The position numbers and the translations under genes were made by a program. From Microbacterium sp. SORGH_AS_0888 (GTDB lineage: Bacteria > Actinomycetota > Actinomycetes > Actinomycetales > Microbacteriaceae): a stretch of DNA of 64,000 nt. Shown one piece after another: positions 62,154 to 64,000 of this stretch; position 1 is the first letter of the stretch, and every line of letters begins with the position of its first letter. The DNA lies in the NCBI RefSeq assembly GCF_030818905.1, contig NZ_JAUTAZ010000001.1:186001-250000 (forward strand), written 5' to 3'. The notes under the pieces are model-generated. The model ran no database searches. It saw only the letters and a program-made list of their open reading frames with translations, and was not told the DNA's origin.

Positions 62154-63698
62154 ATGGCTGTCAGCCGCCCTACGAAAGAGGACGTGAAGGCGTTCGCGCA
62201 CCGCTTCCGTTACCAGTTCGACGAGTCGGAGTTCGATCAGCTCCATGAGATCGTGGTGGCCGGGCTCGCCGGCTACGACGTGGTCGACGAGCTGTACGCC
62301 GCGCACATCGAGGTCGAGGCGCCCCGACGCGACTCCCGGTACCCGGACGCCGACGAGAACCCACTCGGCGCCTGGTATGTGCGGACCGAGATCGCTCCGA
62401 CCTCCGCCGGCGTGCTCGATGGGCGGACGGTCGCCATCAAGGACAACGTCGCCGTGGCGGGCGTGCCGATGATGAACGGCTCGCGCACCCTCGAGGGCTT
62501 CGTTCCGCGGGAGGATGCCACGGTCGTCACGCGCGTGCTCGCGGCGGGAGCGACGATCCTCGGCAAGGCGGTCTGCGAGGACCTCTGCTTCTCGGGGTCG
62601 AGCTTCACCTCCGCGAGCGGGCCGGTCCACAACCCCTGGGATCTCGCCCGGACGACCGGCGGATCGTCCAGCGGCAATGCCGCACTCGTCGCCACGGGCG
62701 AGGTCGACCTCGCGGTGGGCGGCGACCAGGGCGGATCGGTGCGGTTGCCGGCTTCCTTCACCGGGATCGTCGGGCACAAGCCCACCTTCGGCCTCGTCCC
62801 GTACACGGGTGCGTTCCCGATCGAGCGGACCATCGACCACCTCGGGCCCATGGCGCGCACGGTGGAGGATGCGGCGCTGCTGCTGTCCGTGCTCGCCGGC
62901 CCGGACGGCCTCGACCCGCGTCAGACGGAGGGCTCGCGCGGGCCCGGCGACCTCTCCACGGTCGGCGACGGCGTCGCGGGGCTGCGGATCGGACTGCTGA
63001 GCGAGGGATTCGGCATCCCCGGGATGTCGGACCCCGAGGTCGACGCGCTGGTCACCGCGGCGGCCGAGGCGCTTGCCGCAGACGGCGCCACGGTGACCCG
63101 GATCAGCGTGCCCGCGCACACGTACGCCGGCGCGCTGTGGGGGACGATCGCCTCGGACGGTGCCACGTACCAGATGCTCGACGGCAACGGCTACGGCCTC
63201 GGTGTGCCCGGCTACTACGACCCGCACCAGATGGAGTACTTCTCGCGAGGCAAGCGCGAGCACGCGGACGCCCTCGCGGACACCGTGAAGGTCACGGCGC
63301 TGACCGGCGCCTGGGGACTGCGCGGCCTCGGCGGTTCGTCGTACGCGAAGGCGCAGCGCCTCGTCCCCTTCGTGCGGGACGGCTACGACGCCGCGCTGGC
63401 CGAGGTCGACGTCCTCGTGCTGCCCACGACCCCGTTCACGGCGCTTCCGCTGCTCGAGGCCGGCGACGACCGGCCGGAGTACCTGCGCAAGGCGCTGAGC
63501 ATGATCGCCAACACATCCCCGCAGGACGTGACCGGCCACCCCGCGACCTCCGTGCCCGTGGGGCTGGCCTCCGGTCTCCCGGTCGGACTCATGGTGGTCG
63601 CGCCCCGTTTCAACGACGCACTCGGCCTGCGCGTCGCCGCCGCGGTCCAAGCCCAGCGCGGTCCGCTGACCCCGCCCGCCCTCGTGCACCACGCCTGA
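62154..63698 (+). CDS. Amidase (amidase-signature family, nitrile-pathway type)
   Basis: 514 residues. Ser-cisSer-Lys catalytic set: Lys96 in VAIKDN, cis-Ser171 in GGSSSG, nucleophile Ser195 in GGDQGGSVRLPAS. These numbers equal those I recall for the Rhodococcus sp. N-771 nitrile-pathway amidase, and the N-terminal domain before the core is also present, so this is probably that subgroup, splitting amides into acid and ammonia. GGAAGG lies nine bases upstream. Own promoter with TTGACA -35. Followed by cbtB. Confidence 0.9.
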   Translation: MAVSRPTKEDVKAFAHRFRYQFDESEFDQLHEIVVAGLAGYDVVDELYAAHIEVEAPRRDSRYPDADENPLGAWYVRTEIAPTSAGVLDGRTVAIKDNVAVAGVPMMNGSRTLEGFVPREDATVVTRVLAAGATILGKAVCEDLCFSGSSFTSASGPVHNPWDLARTTGGSSSGNAALVATGEVDLAVGGDQGGSVRLPASFTGIVGHKPTFGLVPYTGAFPIERTIDHLGPMARTVEDAALLLSVLAGPDGLDPRQTEGSRGPGDLSTVGDGVAGLRIGLLSEGFGIPGMSDPEVDALVTAAAEALAADGATVTRISVPAHTYAGALWGTIASDGATYQMLDGNGYGLGVPGYYDPHQMEYFSRGKREHADALADTVKVTALTGAWGLRGLGGSSYAKAQRLVPFVRDGYDAALAEVDVLVLPTTPFTALPLLEAGDDRPEYLRKALSMIANTSPQDVTGHPATSVPVGLASGLPVGLMVVAPRFNDALGLRVAAAVQAQRGPLTPPALVHHA

Positions 63699-63731
63699 CA
63701 CCCACCCCCACCCCACGTAAGAGGAGAGATC

Positions 63732-63947
63732 ATGAGCACACACTCCGAGGTCGTCGCCGTCCCCACGGCGCGGACCGCCGGCGCCGCCGTCCGCGCACTG
63801 TGGATCGCCGGCGCGGTCCTGGTCGCGGCAGCGGCGTACTACTTCGTCGGAATCGACCAGGGCGTCGTGTCCGTCTTCGGGTCCGACACCCACATCCACG
63901 AGATGATGCACGACGGCCGGCACATGCTCGGCTTCCCGTGCCACTGA
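63732..63947 (+). CDS. cbtB: CbtB-type cobalt transporter subunit
   Basis: 71 residues. One membrane helix (LWIAGAVLVAAAAYYFVG, about 24-41) and the C-terminal His motif HIHEMMHDGRHMLGFPCH, the signature of CbtB, which works with CbtA in predicted cobalt uptake. GAGGAGAG before the ATG. Its place behind an amidase gene suggests supply of cobalt to a nitrile hydratase or B12 enzyme outside the window. Confidence 0.85.
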   Translation: MSTHSEVVAVPTARTAGAAVRALWIAGAVLVAAAAYYFVGIDQGVVSVFGSDTHIHEMMHDGRHMLGFPCH

Positions 63948-63958
63948 GAGGCGGAGCG

Positions 63959-64000
63959 ATGAGCGCTGAGTCGCGGATCGTCCTGGCCGGTGCCGGCGCG
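63959..64000 (+). CDS. Start of an unidentified gene (truncated)
   Basis: ATG eight bases after GAGGCGGAG, reading MSAESRIVLAGAGA to the edge. The RIVLAGAGA strand-turn could be a nucleotide-binding fold, not the usual CbtA start. Too short to name. Confidence 0.4.
   Translation, partial: MSAESRIVLAGAGA

Overview
The window is 64 kb of gene-dense, very GC-rich DNA with many GTG starts, 4-bp ATGA/GTGA stop-start overlaps and TANNNT -10 boxes 6-7 bases before start codons. Together with the gene content (glmU-prs, mazG, eno-ftsB-DUF501-mycosin-like protease-NDH-2, Eis-type acetyltransferase, bulged FAD-type electron carriers) this points to a high-GC Actinomycetota chromosome, most likely Microbacteriaceae and probably Microbacterium (inference; no rRNA is present to confirm it). 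I see no phage, insertion sequence or CRISPR array.

Layout. 1-7.9 kb: end of an aldo/keto reductase, ispE, an Eis-like acetyltransferase, a GNAT enzyme behind a LexA-type SOS box, DUF427, an OpuC-type osmoprotectant ABC importer and a CobW-type metal GTPase. 7.9-13.5 kb: ABC-F ATPase, membrane protein-MarR pair, tRNA-Gln abutting glmU, prs. 13.6-16.5 kb: a compact three-gene extracytoplasmic flavin module (FMN-binding lipoprotein, ApbE flavin transferase, NqrB/RnfD-like membrane domain fused to a ferredoxin-reductase-like domain). 16.5-24 kb: pgi, a two-component system divergent from a MacB-like ABC exporter, and a DszC/SfnB-like flavoenzyme. 24-28.7 kb: gluconate use (gnd, gntK, gntP and a divergent GntR regulator). 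28.7-36 kb: rplY, pth, mfd, a frameshifted DUF2079 gene, a hexapeptide-repeat protein. 36-51.6 kb: ppc, mazG, hisS, SGNH hydrolase, VOC protein, AraC and XRE regulators, an MFS exporter, eno, ftsB-like, DUF501, S8 protease, NDH-2, an unusual short tRNA with anticodon UAA, MarR.

51.6-64 kb is a catabolic region. On the minus strand, a valine/branched-chain acyl-CoA set (enoyl-CoA hydratase, 3-hydroxyisobutyrate dehydrogenase, 3-hydroxyisobutyryl-CoA hydrolase, acyl-CoA dehydrogenase, methylmalonate-semialdehyde dehydrogenase, a second acyl-CoA dehydrogenase, an SDR) is followed by a GAF-LuxR regulator. Divergent from it on the plus strand are an acyl-CoA synthetase, an amidase whose Lys96/Ser171/Ser195 match the nitrile-pathway amidase of Rhodococcus, and the cobalt-transport subunit CbtB; this unit runs off the right edge and suggests a cobalt nitrile hydratase nearby.

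The most noteworthy items are the flavin module, two long perfect palindromes (one inside the mazG reading frame, one between rplY and pth), the class-I-shaped tRNA with a leucine anticodon, glmU starting two bases after a tRNA, the SOS-boxed acetyltransferase, several clean candidate operators, and the truncated amide/nitrile locus.
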